From contig JAPFBL010000567.1 of NCBI GenBank assembly GCA_026182355.1, positions 84,501-148,500 of the forward strand: DNA of 64,000 bases. Direction: 5' to 3'. Within the stretch, counting starts at the first letter, position 1. Every line of letters starts with the position of its first letter. Below are positions 1 through 9,313 of this stretch, one piece after another. The notes below the pieces were generated by a model. The model was not told the origin of the DNA, did not search any database, and saw only the letters and a list, made by a program, of their open reading frames with translations. The DNA comes from Hermatobates lingyangjiaoensis (taxonomy: Eukaryota > Arthropoda > Insecta > Hemiptera > Hermatobatidae). The translations under genes were made by a program, and so were the position numbers.

Positions 1-820
1 GATCAGAGAGCTAAATGAAGCAACCAAAATATATAATAACAAGTTAACCTGGTTGTTCGAAGTCTTCAGGATTGCTGGCATCCCTGTCTGAATTTAATGT
101 TCCTAAACTTGAAGAAGTCTTGATCTGCTTACTTATTTTTTTTATTAATATTTTATCTAGTTTGTAAAGACCCGGACTATTGTTCATTGAATTTCCATAG
201 AAGTTCTTTATGAGTGCGCTTTCAATAATATTTCTACTCCTTTCTGAAGGTACAAAAATTAATTACTTTGCTTCACTCCAATTTATCATATGATTTTTGT
301 TCCTTACATGTAAGAACAAGGCACTCTTTTTATCTTCCTGTCTGATTGAATATTGTTGTTGTTTTACTCTTGTAAAGAGACTTTTACTCGTCCGTTCAAT
401 GTAAGACATTTGGCAATCAGTACAAGATATCCTATATACACAACTATCTCCCCCCCCCCCCCCTTATTATTAACAAGTCTATTCAACAAATTACTTTCAT
501 TACTAAACACAATGGAAAGGTCCAGCTTTTTCAAAAAAAAGGGCAGATCTTTCAAACAGGGGATTATATGGAATGACTACGTATTTATTTTCCATGAGCT
601 TCATTGTTTCATGTCAGGGATTGTTTCACTCTTTTCTTGATATTAATCAATTAATAATTTTGAATACCTTAAAGAACTTGATATGCTATAAATAGTTTTA
701 ATTTCTTCCTCTACAAACTCTGCACTACAAATTTTAAATACTCTCAAAAACATACTACTAAAAACAAAGTTACATGCTCTGTTGAAGTCTACTTGTTTTG
801 GTTGAAGGGTCTTAAGAAAA
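1..820 (-). pseudogene. Decayed PLE (family F), C-terminal RT and GIY-YIG region
   Basis: Read on the minus strand, with frameshifts and stops, this encodes recognisable Penelope-type pieces. From about 800 downward there is a segment with NFVFSSMFLRVFKICSAEF, then PFHCVYSNESNLLNRLVNNK. A nuclease start follows with CVYRISCTDCQMSYIERTSK (a C-x2-C and a damaged YIG). Later pieces are SALFLHVRNKNHMINW and RNIIESALIKNFYGNS. The order matches the PLE-B protein at 46841-47740, and the Cys-x2-Cys before YIG is typical of the Penelope GIY-YIG nuclease. A run of about 13 C at 452-464 disrupts the frame. The 3' end faces left, where a family F hammerhead lies in the downstream duplicate. Not functional; coordinates are approximate. 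Confidence 0.8.
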
Positions 821-1061
821 TTTCTATTTCCTTATTCTTATTTAGTTGTTTATATTTGCTTCAGAGTTTCTACTGCTAAATCGTGTTTTCATAAATCATT
901 GTGTGTGATTTATAGAAGGTTTATTATAGATAATATAGTTAGTTGACAGCAATATAAAAGTTCATAGTTTGTCTTATTCAGTAAATTATTACTTCTGTGT
1001 ATTGAAAAGGTTTTAAATGAAACTAAAACAAAACAGCCAACAAACGTACTAAATATTTATG

Positions 1062-1152
1062 AAATGATTTCACATAAACATGTGAAATAACAATCAATGA
1101 TCAAACCAGAATATGAAATGGGAAAACAAGACTAAGATCTTTCAAACGTAAT
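1062..1152 (-). repeat. PLE-B terminal relic with truncated hammerhead
   Basis: The segment from TTTCACATAAACATGTGAAA through the AGATCTTTCAA motif matches the end found in the palindromes at 14355, 29610 and 32400. It stops inside ribozyme helix II (after CAAACGTAA), so only GAAA, helix III and the tail remain. Confidence 0.75.
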
Positions 1153-1212
1153 TTACTAAATATGTATGTTTTAATTTATTTCATGCACCTTCGTTAAATG
1201 CTGATATGTTTT

Positions 1213-1410
1213 TTAGCAAGATATGATTATATCAATGTTTTGATAGAACTTTTTTACACTCTCAGTAAATTTGTCAATATGGATTGCCATGATGATATAA
1301 GGTACCAGAGTAGATGATATGAAGCCAAGTGGAATGTAACTATAAATCTTTCTTTCTGCTATCAGAGAAGCCCAGCTTGCTTCTCGACAATAGTCACCGC
1401 TATCAAACAC
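1213..1410 (-). CDS. Unrecognised short ORF, possible exon or element fragment
   Basis: A 65-codon minus-strand frame starts MFDSGDYCREASWASLIAER and contains one hydrophobic stretch (YIPLGFISSTLVPYIIMAIH) that could span a membrane. Composition looks more protein-like than the AT-driven ORFs around it. On the minus strand an AG precedes the likely first codon, which would fit a splice acceptor. I do not recognise the family. It sits between PLE relics, so it may be element debris. The identical duplicate gives no independent support because the duplication is recent. Confidence 0.2.
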   Translation of the reverse strand: MFDSGDYCREASWASLIAERKIYSYIPLGFISSTLVPYIIMAIHIDKFTESVKKFYQNIDIIISC

Positions 1411-1419
1411 TTTCCAATT

Positions 1420-1796
1420 TACAGTTCCATCAAGATATCAATAATGAGTGTGTTAACATTTAACGATAAAACAATAACTAGTGCTTTCTTGTATCACTTT
1501 TAAAATTTGTAATATTATTTTGTTTTAACAAAATCATACAATCTGAAGTAATGTTCAGACTGTAAGGGTAAGTGATTCTAAGTTTTCAACAAAATAATGT
1601 AACTAGAGAACGTTTCAGTTATTAATCTGTACCACTTTAGTCAACAAAATTTGCCAATTTGCCCGTCATTACGGCCAAAATATTGAAAATAGAGTCTTTG
1701 TTATATTTCTGTGTATTTGTCACAGTTTATTTTAAGTGTAATCTGTCCTGCCGGACCGTTTTTTCGTTTATCATGGTATTATAATATATATACTTT
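1420..1796. other. AT-rich sequence with nothing recognised
   Basis: No ORF, repeat end or RNA gene is supported here or in the duplicate at 9913-10284. Confidence 0.6.
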
Positions 1797-1876
1797 TTCG
1801 ATAAAAATACGATCCGAAATGGACAAATACAGTTCAATGAACATAAAAAAAAACATAGAGAAATTAAAAATACAAA

Positions 1877-1922
1877 CTTACAGTCTCTAATTTTCGGTTG
1901 AACCGTCTTCAGGAGGGATAAA
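1877..1922 (-). ncRNA. Hammerhead-like ribozyme, family A
   Basis: On the minus strand the order is CUGAAGA, an extra C, a helix II GGUU/AACC, then GAAA, AUU and A. Helix I next to the core has three pairs, followed by mismatches. Partner of 1980-2026. Confidence 0.6.
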
Positions 1923-1979
1923 GGAGGGAAACCAAGCGCACTGGTACAGAGACCTGTATCAGTGTGCTTGGTTTCCCTT

Positions 1980-2026
1980 CTTTATCTCTCCTGAAGATGG
2001 TTCAACCGAAAATTAGAGACTGTAAG
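1980..2026 (+). ncRNA. Hammerhead-like ribozyme, family A
   Basis: CUGAAGA at 1991-1997, an extra U, helix II GGUU/AACC, GAAA at 2008-2011 and helix III AAUU ending at a UUA cleavage triplet (2013-2015). The upstream TCTC pairs with downstream GAGA in helix I. Base conservation of the catalytic core is complete. Confidence 0.7.
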
Positions 2027-2104
2027 TTTGTGTTTTTAATTTCTCTATGTTTCTTTATGTACATTGGACTATATACATATATATGTATAAACGCCTAAAC
2101 CATC

Positions 2105-2285
2105 GCGCTAATAAAGCAGAAAAATGACTGAAGTCTTTCAACGAAAACAAATGATCATTGTCAGAGTCTAAATGATGCTGGAGTCTGTGTTAGTATCAGA
2201 TATGTACCAGTGTCAACTGGACTCAGACGAAGACTAATTTTTTTGGTTGAAAGATGTTAGTCATTTTCTGTTTTGATACTCTGGT
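2105..2285. repeat. Degenerate PLE-B-like palindrome
   Basis: Inverted remnants of the family B terminal repeat: minus-strand GTTGAAAGACTTCAGTC near 2131-2147 and plus-strand GGTTGAAAGATGTTAGTC near 2253. The CUGANGA boxes are damaged. A duplicate lies at about 10585-10766. Confidence 0.6.
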
Positions 2286-2340
2286 TTAGATGTTGATTTC
2301 ATGTCAATCACATGTTTAATGTGAAATCTTATTTTTAATG

Positions 2341-2372
<32 letters not shown>
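2341..2372. repeat. (TA)n tract at the 5' border of PLE-A
   Basis: A TA repeat with one interruption abuts the PLE-A frame after only about ten bases. The duplicate at 10828-10867 is longer and pure. Confidence 0.9.
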
Positions 2373-2373
<1 letters not shown>

Positions 2374-2383
2374 CCTTGTTGTG

Positions 2384-3910
2384 ATGGACAAGGAAGAATA
2401 TAAAGGAAAACTTGATTCAATATTAGCAGATGCATCAAAATTCAAAAAGATTACAAGGGACCCTACCAAAACACTCAAAACTGAAGTAAATAAACTAATA
2501 GCAGCCGCCAACAGAGGTCATAAAGAAAAGATCCTAAAACCTATTTTTGGTGAATACTCCCCGGGTTACCTGTATGGAACTGTAAAGACGCATAAGGTAA
2601 ATAACCCATTACGCCCCATCATCTCTCAGGTCACAACCCCAATATACAACACGGCGAAGGAGCTAAACAAAATTATTTTTCCCTATATGCCAGCGAAGTA
2701 CATGCTAACCTCCACTGATGACTTGCTGCACATCCTAAGAACCACAAAACCAAAAGGAAAATTTGCATCACTCGATGTCGAGTCACTTTTTACGAATGTC
2801 CCAGTAGAACGCACAATAGACATCATCTGTGATGCAATGTACCATCAAAACACGATGCCCTCACCACCCATTCCTGAAGGCACTATGAAGAAATTGCTAC
2901 GAGCATGCACCACAAAATCACCATTTCGCCACATTGATGGAAGCTTATATTACCAAGTAGACGGTGTTGCAATGGGCTCACCTCTGGGAGTAACGTTCGC
3001 AAACTTCTTTATGTGCTATACTGAAAACCAGGTACTAAAAATAAATAAACCCACGTTGTATTGCCGCTATGTAGACGACTGCTTGGTTGTCATTAATTCT
3101 ACAGAAGAGCTGCTGGCACTAAAAATTGCATTCCAAAAATTGTCTGGACTGAACTTCACTCATGAGGAAGGTGAAGAAGGTCAAATCAACTTCCTGGACG
3201 TGCACATCGATGGCCGTAAATCAAGTTATATCACATCTGTATATCAAAAGCCAACGGACCAAGGAATATATATTAACGAAAAAAGTGAGTGCCCCGAACG
3301 CTACAAATTAGGAACAATTCATGCTCTAGTACATAGGACATACAAGACCTCTTCATCATGGCAGTTGTTTCATGAAAGAATCTCTCAATTAAGGCAAACA
3401 TTTATCAATAACGGCTATAGCAACACCTCTTTTGATAAAGTAGTTAACGCCTACCTCAAAACCCGGTCAAACAATGCTAATCAAACAATCGACCGAAGTA
3501 GCACAGTCCATAAGGTGTACTATAAGAATCAGTACACAGAGGCGTATAAAGAAGACGAGAGAGTGTTGAAACAAATTATCCGCAGGAATGTTAAATGTAA
3601 TAACGAAAATGAACGTCTTCAAGTCCATATTTATTATAAAAGTAGAACCACCGCTAACTTGATAATGAAAAATAGCCCAGATGCAGTCATCCCGGAGATA
3701 CAAAAGGCCAATGTCATATACGAATATAACTGCAATATCGGAGATTGTGAGCTCCTAGACAATTCAAAATATATCGGTATGACATCGACCACACTCTCAC
3801 GACGACTGACAATGCACTTGCAAGCAGGAGCCATCGCTAGACACACCTCCGAGGAACATGGAAGAAAACTCACCCGCCAGGACAGGAAGACAGATTGCCC
3901 GAAAATTTGA
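2384..3910 (+). pseudogene. PLE-A reverse transcriptase ORF, truncated upstream copy
   Basis: Up to codon 501 this frame encodes the same protein as the copy at 10880: RT fingers and palm with FASLDVESLFTNVP (motif A), GVAMGSPLG (motif B) and CRYVDDCLVV (motif C), then the thumb and the start of a GIY-YIG nuclease (KYIGMTSTTLSRR). After CAGGAC at 3878-3883 the sequence switches to unrelated DNA and the frame ends within nine codons. The part bearing the nuclease Glu and Asn is therefore lost. The N-terminal part is also missing, since the frame emerges from (TA)n with VVMDKEEY. The first ATG is at 2384; a GTG precedes it. Retroelement protein, not a host gene. Confidence 0.9.
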
Positions 3911-4135
3911 TTTTGTAAGTATGTTTCATTACTCTCTGTTTTTTCTCTTCAATTTTGATCTCGAATATATATGTGTAGCAAGTAATAAAAAAACAATCCA
4001 GACTGGACAAATACGTAACTGGTACGAATACGCAACACAAAAAGAACGAAAACACTTACGAAAATCAATATTTTTACCTCAATTAATAACTATTAATCTT
4101 CTAGTCTGTACCTGAAGACAAAATGTGGTTAGTAT
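3884..4135. repeat. Family A-like terminal sequence joined to broken PLE-A
   Basis: Immediately after the break, GGAAGACAGATTGCCCGAAA followed by a GTAAGTATG tail resembles a family A hammerhead with a damaged first box. An inverted partner of the tail (ACACTTACGAAAATCAATAT) lies near 4050-4070. Confidence 0.5.
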
Positions 4136-4140
4136 TACTC

Positions 4141-4184
4141 TTTTTTATCAGTTGTATATATATTATATATATATATATATATAT
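4141..4184. repeat. (TA)n tract
   Basis: Interrupted TA repeat that borders the next ribozyme palindrome. Confidence 0.9.
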
Positions 4185-4444
4185 TGTTCAATGTAAAAAA
4201 AGAAACACAGAGAAATCAAAAGCACACACTTACAGTCTCAAACTTTCGGTTTGAACCGTCTCGAGGAGAGATAAGAGAGGGAAACCAAGCGCACTAGTTC
4301 AGAGACTCAATTGGTGGTCTCCAACCGTCTCTGAACCAGTGCGCTTAGTTTCCCTCTCTTATCTCTCCTGAAGACAGTTCAAACCGAAAGTTAGAGACTG
4401 TAAGCGTGTGCTTTTGATTTCTCTACGTTTTTCTACATTGAACT
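4185..4444. repeat. Family A ribozyme palindrome
   Basis: Inverted arms share the family A body (GGGAAACCAAGCGCACT) and tail. The minus-strand ribozyme (4228-4271) has a damaged box (CUCGAGA). The plus-strand ribozyme is 4357-4404. Bounded on the left by (TA)n. Confidence 0.85.
4357..4404 (+). ncRNA. Hammerhead-like ribozyme, family A
   Basis: CUGAAGA at 4368-4374, an extra C, a weak helix II (GUU/AAC with an A-C mismatch next to the core), GAAA at 4386-4389, then GUUA. Helix I TCTC/GAGA and an outer CTTA/TAAG pair are both present. Confidence 0.6.
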
Positions 4445-4800
4445 ATATTTGTCCACTTTGGATCGTATTTCCAACGAAAAATTATATATATAATGAAACG
4501 TTCTGTTAGAATAACTTATCAAACGATTAAAATTAAAGAAAATCGGATTCCCATCCGAATAGGGATCATTTTCTTCTTCTTCTTTTTCAACTCCTGTTGT
4601 CGAAACGGTCGAAATATAGCTGTGAGTTTTGTTGTTGTTTCTCCGTAATTTTTGGTTTAATTGTTGACAAGTATGCATTAAAAACAAGAATGAAATAAGA
4701 AAGAAAACAAAGGGGTATGACTTCCATTTGTCACTTCGACATGTTTAGTAGTTGTTGTCAGGAGAGGAAGTGGTATATATATATATATGAAGCTTGAGTT
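4445..4800. other. AT-rich spacer, mostly featureless
   Basis: Begins with the family A tail (TTGGATCGTATTTCCAACG near 4458). Beyond that no gene or repeat end is recognised until the (TA)n near 4773-4789. Confidence 0.5.
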
Positions 4801-4827
4801 ACCTGCAGCTACTAAAAGGGACTACTT

Positions 4828-4861
4828 CTACCTGATGACGACGAATGTCGAAATATCGTAG
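4828..4861 (+). ncRNA. Hammerhead-like ribozyme, family A2
   Basis: Helix I CTAC (4828-4831) pairs with GTAG (4858-4861). CUGAUGA at 4832-4838, an extra C, helix II GAC/GUC with loop GAAU, GAAA at 4850-4853, palindromic AUAU helix III and C at 4857. All core residues are intact. It is followed by a U-rich tail and TATATA, and has no inverted partner. Confidence 0.7.
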
Positions 4862-4928
4862 TGAATCTTTTTTCGTGTGTTTTTATCTGTTTTTCTCTTT
4901 TCTGTGTGAACTATATATATATATTTAT

Positions 4929-5239
4929 GCAACTAGAAAAGAATAGATCGGGATGCAGTTAGTTTCTTCCACTTTCAATCCAAACTCTTATTGCCGACGT
5001 TTCGATTTTATTTTAAATCTTTTTCCAAAGGCCTACAAACAGAGGAAAACAAGAATTTTAATACGTACATTTTTTTTTAAAACACAAACAAAAGAAAATG
5101 TACGAATTAAAATTCTTGTTTTCCTCTGTTTGTACGCCTTTGGAAAAAGATTTAAAATAAAATCGAAATGTCGGCAATGAGAGTTTGAATTGAAAGTGTA
5201 AGAAACTGACCGCATCCCGATCTATCCTTTCTTAGTTGT
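4929..5239. repeat. Palindrome with GAAACGTCGG-type core, family I
   Basis: Two arms of about 145 bp are inverted around about 5080-5092. Each contains AAGATTTAAAATAAAATCGA followed by AACGTCGGC or a one-base variant. This looks like a helix II stem followed by GAAA and GUC, but the CUGANGA box is replaced by an A-rich string. Related palindromes lie at 22470-22847 and 39054-39683. Confidence 0.75.
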
Positions 5240-5500
5240 ATATCTGTCACACGGTCGAGAATTTATTAGTGTATATATATATATATATATATATATAAAC
5301 ATATATATATATATCCTTGTATTTTCATTTGTTTCTCATCGCCTTACCAACTCTGTTATCTTCCTTTTTCAAGCTTTTAGGTATTTTTCACGTTATTCCT
5401 TTTTATACTTCATTCATCTTCCTGCTGTTTATTTTACCTTCAATCAACCAGAACTGCTTTTCTTAATTTTAATTTTAATATTAATTTTCTTCTGATCGTC
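5240..5500. repeat. (TA)n tract and AT-rich spacer
   Basis: TA repeat at about 5271-5314. Nothing else is recognised. Confidence 0.7.
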
Positions 5501-5600
5501 TCTACTTCATTACTTCCTGAACCGGGCGCGCGTGGCAGCACGGTCGGTTGCCGGGACGGTTTCCTGCCGTTGTGTTTCCGGCGTGCTTGGTCGCCCATTC

Positions 5601-5647
5601 TCTCTTTTCTCCTGAAGACGGATCATCCGAAAATTTGAGTTTGTAAG
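5601..5647 (+). ncRNA. Hammerhead-like ribozyme, family A variant
   Basis: CUGAAGA at 5612-5618, an extra C, helix II GGA/UCC, GAAA at 5629-5632, then AUUU. Three helix I pairs (CTC/GAG). Preceded by GC-rich sequence from 5521 and followed by the GTAAGTGTG tail and (TA)n. Confidence 0.65.
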
Positions 5648-6274
5648 TGTGTCTCTTTCTCTGTGTGTTGCTTTTCTTCGTTTGTGAACTGATATATATA
5701 TATATATATATATATATTGAAAATCTACATGAGGTGTCTGGTTCTGATATCTGATTGGTTGATGCGGGACCAAATAAGATTGACTCGTTTTTCAGTTGAA
5801 GGCTTCTAGCTCTCGTCAAGGTTACGTACAGCGGTTCTTCTCATCCATGGAGTCATCTCCGCCAACACAGCAAATAGTATAAGGGCTCGCACTCCCTTGT
5901 AAAATAAACAGTTGCCGTGCCATGTCGACTTCTCCACTTCGAGTTTTCCCGGTCCGGTCTTGAAAAAAGCCATAAGTCTGCCACTGCTATCTTGTTGAGG
6001 CTGGTCACAGCATGATGAACCCGCTGCCGGCCTGCCAGGAAAAGATAAGGGCTCACACTCCCTCAGTAAACACAAATGCTGGCATTGGGCATTGGACCCA
6101 CCATGGATGAGAAGAACCGCTGTACGTAACCTTGACGAGAGCTAGAAGCCTTCAACTGAAAAACGAGTCAATCTTATTTGGTCCCGCATCAACCAATCAG
6201 ATATCAGAACCAGACACCTCATGTAGATTTTCAGTATATAAGGACCATCGTCTGGGCCCCCAACCACCCAAGAA

Positions 6275-6318
6275 TTTGCCTGAAGATGACTGTGGACGCA
6301 GTCGAAACATGTCGCAGA
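6275..6318 (+). ncRNA. Hammerhead-like ribozyme, family C
   Basis: Helix I TTTGC (6275-6279) pairs with GCAGA (6314-6318), including one G-U. CUGAAGA at 6280-6286, an extra U, helix II GACU/AGUC with an 8-nt loop, GAAA at 6304-6307, palindromic CAUG and a UC end (6312-6313). One of the most complete copies. Confidence 0.8.
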
Positions 6319-6326
6319 AATAACTT

Positions 6327-6905
6327 ATGAAGAAAAACAAGACTCTTAGAAGAACTTCCACCAGCAGTAACAACCTATGGAACAATAGTATGCAGACCTC
6401 ACTGCACAGTGAGGCCAATGTCCAGTGCCAGTATTCGTGTTTTCTGAGGGAGTGTGAGCCCTTAACTCTTCCTGGCAGGATGACAGCGGCTTCATCGCGC
6501 AGAAACCAGTTTCAACCAGTTAACAACATCCATTTAACAACAATAGCCGTTCAAACACCAAAAACCAACCCACCAACCAAAAATACAACTAATGAGACCT
6601 CGCCGCATGGTGGGTCCAATGCCCAATGCCAGCATTTGTGTTTACTGAGGGAGTGTGAGCCCTTATCTTTTCCTGGCAGGCCGGCAGCGGGTTCATCATG
6701 CTGTGACCAGCCTCAACAAGATAGCAGTGGCAGACTTATGGCTTTTTTCAAGACCGGACCGGGAAAACTCGAAGTGGAGAAGTCGACATGGCACGGCAAC
6801 TGTTTATTTTACAAGGGAGTGCGAGCCCTTATACTATTTGCTGTGTTGGCGGAGATGACTCCATGGATGAGAAGAACCGCTGTACGTAACCTTGACGAGA
6901 GCTAG
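6327..6905 (+). other. ORF over repeated peptide units in the family C composite
   Basis: An open frame of 192 codons contains a diverged tandem repeat of about 33 residues (LRECEPLTLPGR then LRECEPLSFPGR), matching DNA repeats at 6411-6520 and 6612-6705. A third partial unit starts near 6813. The frame is not recognised as any protein family. The same DNA is also present inverted at 5765-6103, so I read it as repeat DNA that happens to be open, perhaps the body of a non-autonomous element. Confidence 0.3.
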
Positions 6906-6969
6906 AAGCCTTCAACTGAAAAACGAGTCAATCTTATTTGGTCCCGCATCAACCAATCAGATATATATA

Positions 6970-7060
6970 TATATATATAGTAGAGAGAGACATCGTATTA
7001 TACAGATAGAGAGAGAGAGTGAAAGTGAGAAGGTGAGCGAGAGTGTGTGAGAAAGTGTGA
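6970..7060. repeat. GA-rich simple repeat
   Basis: Imperfect GAGA and GTGAGA repeats next to a (TA)n tract. Confidence 0.8.
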
Positions 7061-7710
7061 GCAGGGAATTAGCAATAAATCTGTGATAACAGTTATATTT
7101 TATTGACCGAATATGTATATTTTAAAATGGCTTTATTCAATAGTAATCTATAAAATGTATTTAACATTATTTCTTGTGAGTACAAAGTTTATGTTCACTT
7201 TATTACTGACAGCAGATTTAACAATAAATACTTCCCGATTATTTAATCCTTTAAGCTTTTATTAATAAATGTTTTCCTGGTTTAAGGGATTTAGATATTT
7301 CATGAAATTCATTCACTTTCTGTGGTATATTTTCAATGCTACGTCGTTCCGGCACAAAATCACTTACCCACATGGAGCGGACATTACGGAAATGAGTAAC
7401 ATAATTCAATTCTCCTTCACTAACTTGCCTTTCCCAATATCCAAACCTAGGTCCTATTGCAATTTGGATTAAAATTGAAAATTAGAGAATAAGACGATGG
7501 TTCCCTCTTTATTTTACTATCAGAATAAAATAAATATTTAATTTGAATTTATTTTTTTCTTTTTTGTAAATCTAATTTATATATACATATAAATTGTTAA
7601 AAATAAGATCATTTTTGGCTGAAACTTGCTTTTTTTTTATAACTTTCTCAAGTTTTCTAAAGAACGTTATTCTTACTACATATACAGTATACAATCTATT
7701 AATAATCACC
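7061..7710. other. AT-rich DNA with nothing recognised
   Basis: Only short, compositionally driven ORFs are present. Confidence 0.6.
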
Positions 7711-7770
7711 GACATGTTAAATGAGTCCATGCTTCAGAGACCATAGAAACATGGACTCATTTATCATGTC
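7711..7770. repeat. Hairpin with 21-bp arms and 18-nt loop
   Basis: Arms 7711-7731 and 7750-7770 are complementary with one mismatch. The shape is that of a small precursor RNA or a tiny palindrome. No ribozyme core is present. Confidence 0.7.
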
Positions 7771-8039
7771 AACGATTGGTAAAGTATTTTGTATGTACTG
7801 TGGACACATTATTGTATATTATATATTATGTTGTTATTATATTATATTGTTCTATATGTACTGTGTAGTAACAAACATATCATTTTAAAAAAAAGGAAAC
7901 TTATAAAAAAGAATGTTTCAGTCAAATATGGTCTTATTTACAAACAATGTTTGTTTCTATGCTTTGTATGCAGAAAGGAAAACTTCTACCAAATTTTACA
8001 TATAATATAGATATATATATATATATATACTTCGACTAA

Positions 8040-8220
8040 AATGAAGGTCCGTGTGGACAATAAAAACTTTAAAACATAGGAAAGAACACAGAAAGACACT
8101 AGAGAACTCACTTTGATATTTCGAAGTGAGTTCTGTAGTCTTCATCATTAAACACATTCAGGGTTACCGACAATTGTAGAAACTTCAGTCTTCCAGGTTA
8201 ACAAGTATTTATTATTTTAT
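8040..8220 (-). repeat. Ribozyme-like relic next to family F
   Basis: Minus strand shows a degenerate UGAUGA box, CUUCGAAAUAUC and a flanking stem of AACTCACTT with AAGTGAGTT (8106-8131). Probably a decayed member of the hammerhead repeats. Confidence 0.4.
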
Positions 8221-8228
8221 TAGTTAAC

Positions 8229-8268
8229 TTGCTCTCTGACGATGTGTTGACGAAAGGCCTTAGGGTAT
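8229..8268 (+). ncRNA. Hammerhead-like ribozyme, family F
   Basis: CUGACGA at 8236-8242, an extra U, a short helix II GU/AC, GAAA at 8252-8255, palindromic GGCC, then UU. Helix I of about six pairs, including two G-U. It lies just left of a (TA)n tract and the oppositely oriented copy at 8469-8504. Confidence 0.65.
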
Positions 8269-8342
8269 TGTTTCCAAATTTGTTTCATTGTGGCAAATTA
8301 ATCCATCTATTTCATCAATTGTTATTTTGATTATTATTCATT

Positions 8343-8392
<50 letters not shown>
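8343..8392. repeat. (TA)n tract
   Basis: Long TA microsatellite between two family F ribozymes. Confidence 0.95.
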
Positions 8393-8395
<3 letters not shown>

Positions 8396-8468
8396 TAATA
8401 ATCAACAATAACTCTTGATATAATATATGAAGTAAATACCACAATAAACAATATATATAAATTAAAAT

Positions 8469-8504
8469 GCTCTAAGGCGTTTCGTTACAACATGATCAGA
8501 GAGC
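8469..8504 (-). ncRNA. Degenerate hammerhead, family F, at PLE-F 3' end
   Basis: Minus strand: five helix I pairs (GCTCT/AGAGC), CUGAUCA (G8 changed), an extra U, GUU/AAC helix II and GAAA. The altered box makes activity unlikely. Position 1 of the window begins inside the duplicate of this motif. Confidence 0.55.
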
Positions 8505-9313
8505 TAAATGAAGCAACCAAAAAATATAATAACAAGTTAACCTGGTTGTTTGAAATCTTCAGGATTGCTGGCATCCCTGTCTGAATTTAATGTTCCTAAT
8601 CTTGAAGAAGTCTTGATCTGCTTACTTATTTCTTTTATTCATATTTCATCTAGTTTGTAAAGACCCGGACTATTGTTCATTGAATTTCCATAGAAGTTCT
8701 TTATGAGTGCACTTTCAATAATATTTCTTCTTTTTTCTGAAGGTACAAAAATTAATTACTTTGCTTCACTCCAATTTATCATATGATTTTTGTTCCTTAC
8801 ATGTAAGAACAAGGCACTCTTTTTATCTTCCTGTCTGATTGAATATTGGATGTTGTTTTACTCTTGTAAAGAGACTTTTACTCGTCCGTTCAATGTAAGA
8901 CATTTGGCAATCAGTACAAGATATCCTATATACACAACTATCTCCCCCCCCCCCCCCTTATTATTAACAAGTCTATTCAACAAATTACTTTCATTACTAA
9001 ACACAATGGAAAGGTCCAGCTTTTTCAAAAAAAAGGGCAGATCTTTCAAACAGGGGATTATATGGAATGACTACGTATTTATTTTCCATGAGCTTCATTG
9101 TTTCATGTCAGGGATTGTTTCACTCTTTTCTTGATATTATCAATTAATAATTTTGAATACCTTAAAGAACTTGATATGCTATAAATAGTTTTAATTTCTT
9201 CCTCTACAAACTCTGCACTACAAATTTTAAATACTCTCAAAAACATACTACTAAAAACAAAGTTACATGCTCTGTTGAAGTCTACTTGTTTTGGTTGAAG
9301 GGTCTTAAGAAAA
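8505..9313 (-). pseudogene. Decayed PLE (family F), duplicate copy
   Basis: This is the second copy of the antisense PLE-F relic at 1-820, with the same frameshifts, the same C homopolymer (8945-8958) and the same protein fragments. Because the damage is shared, the decay predates the duplication. Its 3' end on the minus strand runs straight into the degenerate hammerhead at 8469-8504, which links this PLE to the family F ribozyme. Confidence 0.8.

Larger units (their letters stand above)
1830..2070. repeat. Family A ribozyme palindrome
   Basis: Two inverted arms of about 119 bp (1832-1950 and 1951-2069) meet head to head. Each arm carries a hammerhead whose 3' side points outward: minus strand 1877-1922, plus strand 1980-2026. 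Between 1797 and 1835 lies the family A tail with CGATCCGAAATGGACAAA, a motif also seen at 4440, 45435 and 60718. The outer edges run into TA-rich sequence. Confidence 0.85.
1..3883. repeat. Long near-identical duplication, upstream copy
   Basis: This stretch matches 8494-12379 almost base for base, at an offset of about 8,492-8,496 that changes only by small indels in homopolymer and (TA)n tracts. It starts inside the unit, so the true left end lies before the window. Similarity stops abruptly after CAGGAC at 3878-3883; downstream the two copies are unrelated. One coding difference seen is a Gln/Glu change in the PLE-A frame. The near identity points to a recent duplication, or to two haplotypes placed in tandem by assembly. 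Confidence 0.95.
5713..6970. repeat. Family C composite: inverted and direct repeats, GC-richer
   Basis: Positions 5716-6103 are the inverted copy of 6611-6960 plus a terminal part. Positions 6104-6205 repeat directly at 6855-6957. Thus one unit is present twice in direct orientation and once inverted. The block is visibly richer in G+C than its surroundings, and TA tracts bound both ends. Only the plus-strand copy at 6104-6330 keeps the hammerhead. The arrangement resembles the terminal repeats of PLEs in mixed orientation. Confidence 0.85.

Noticed and set aside
353..640. Plus-strand ORF of 95 codons, also at 8790-9134
   Set aside because: It is the complementary strand of the PLE-F nuclease relic and runs through the C homopolymer as poly-Pro; a shadow, not a gene.
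5601..5660. GTAAGT after ribozyme cores as splice donors
   Set aside because: The GTAAG bases pair with an upstream CTTA in helix I of the family A ribozyme, which explains their conservation better than splicing.
5502..6075. Minus-strand ORFs in the family C composite
   Set aside because: They are inverted copies of the plus-strand repeat ORF, and part encodes TA repeats as Ile-Tyr runs.
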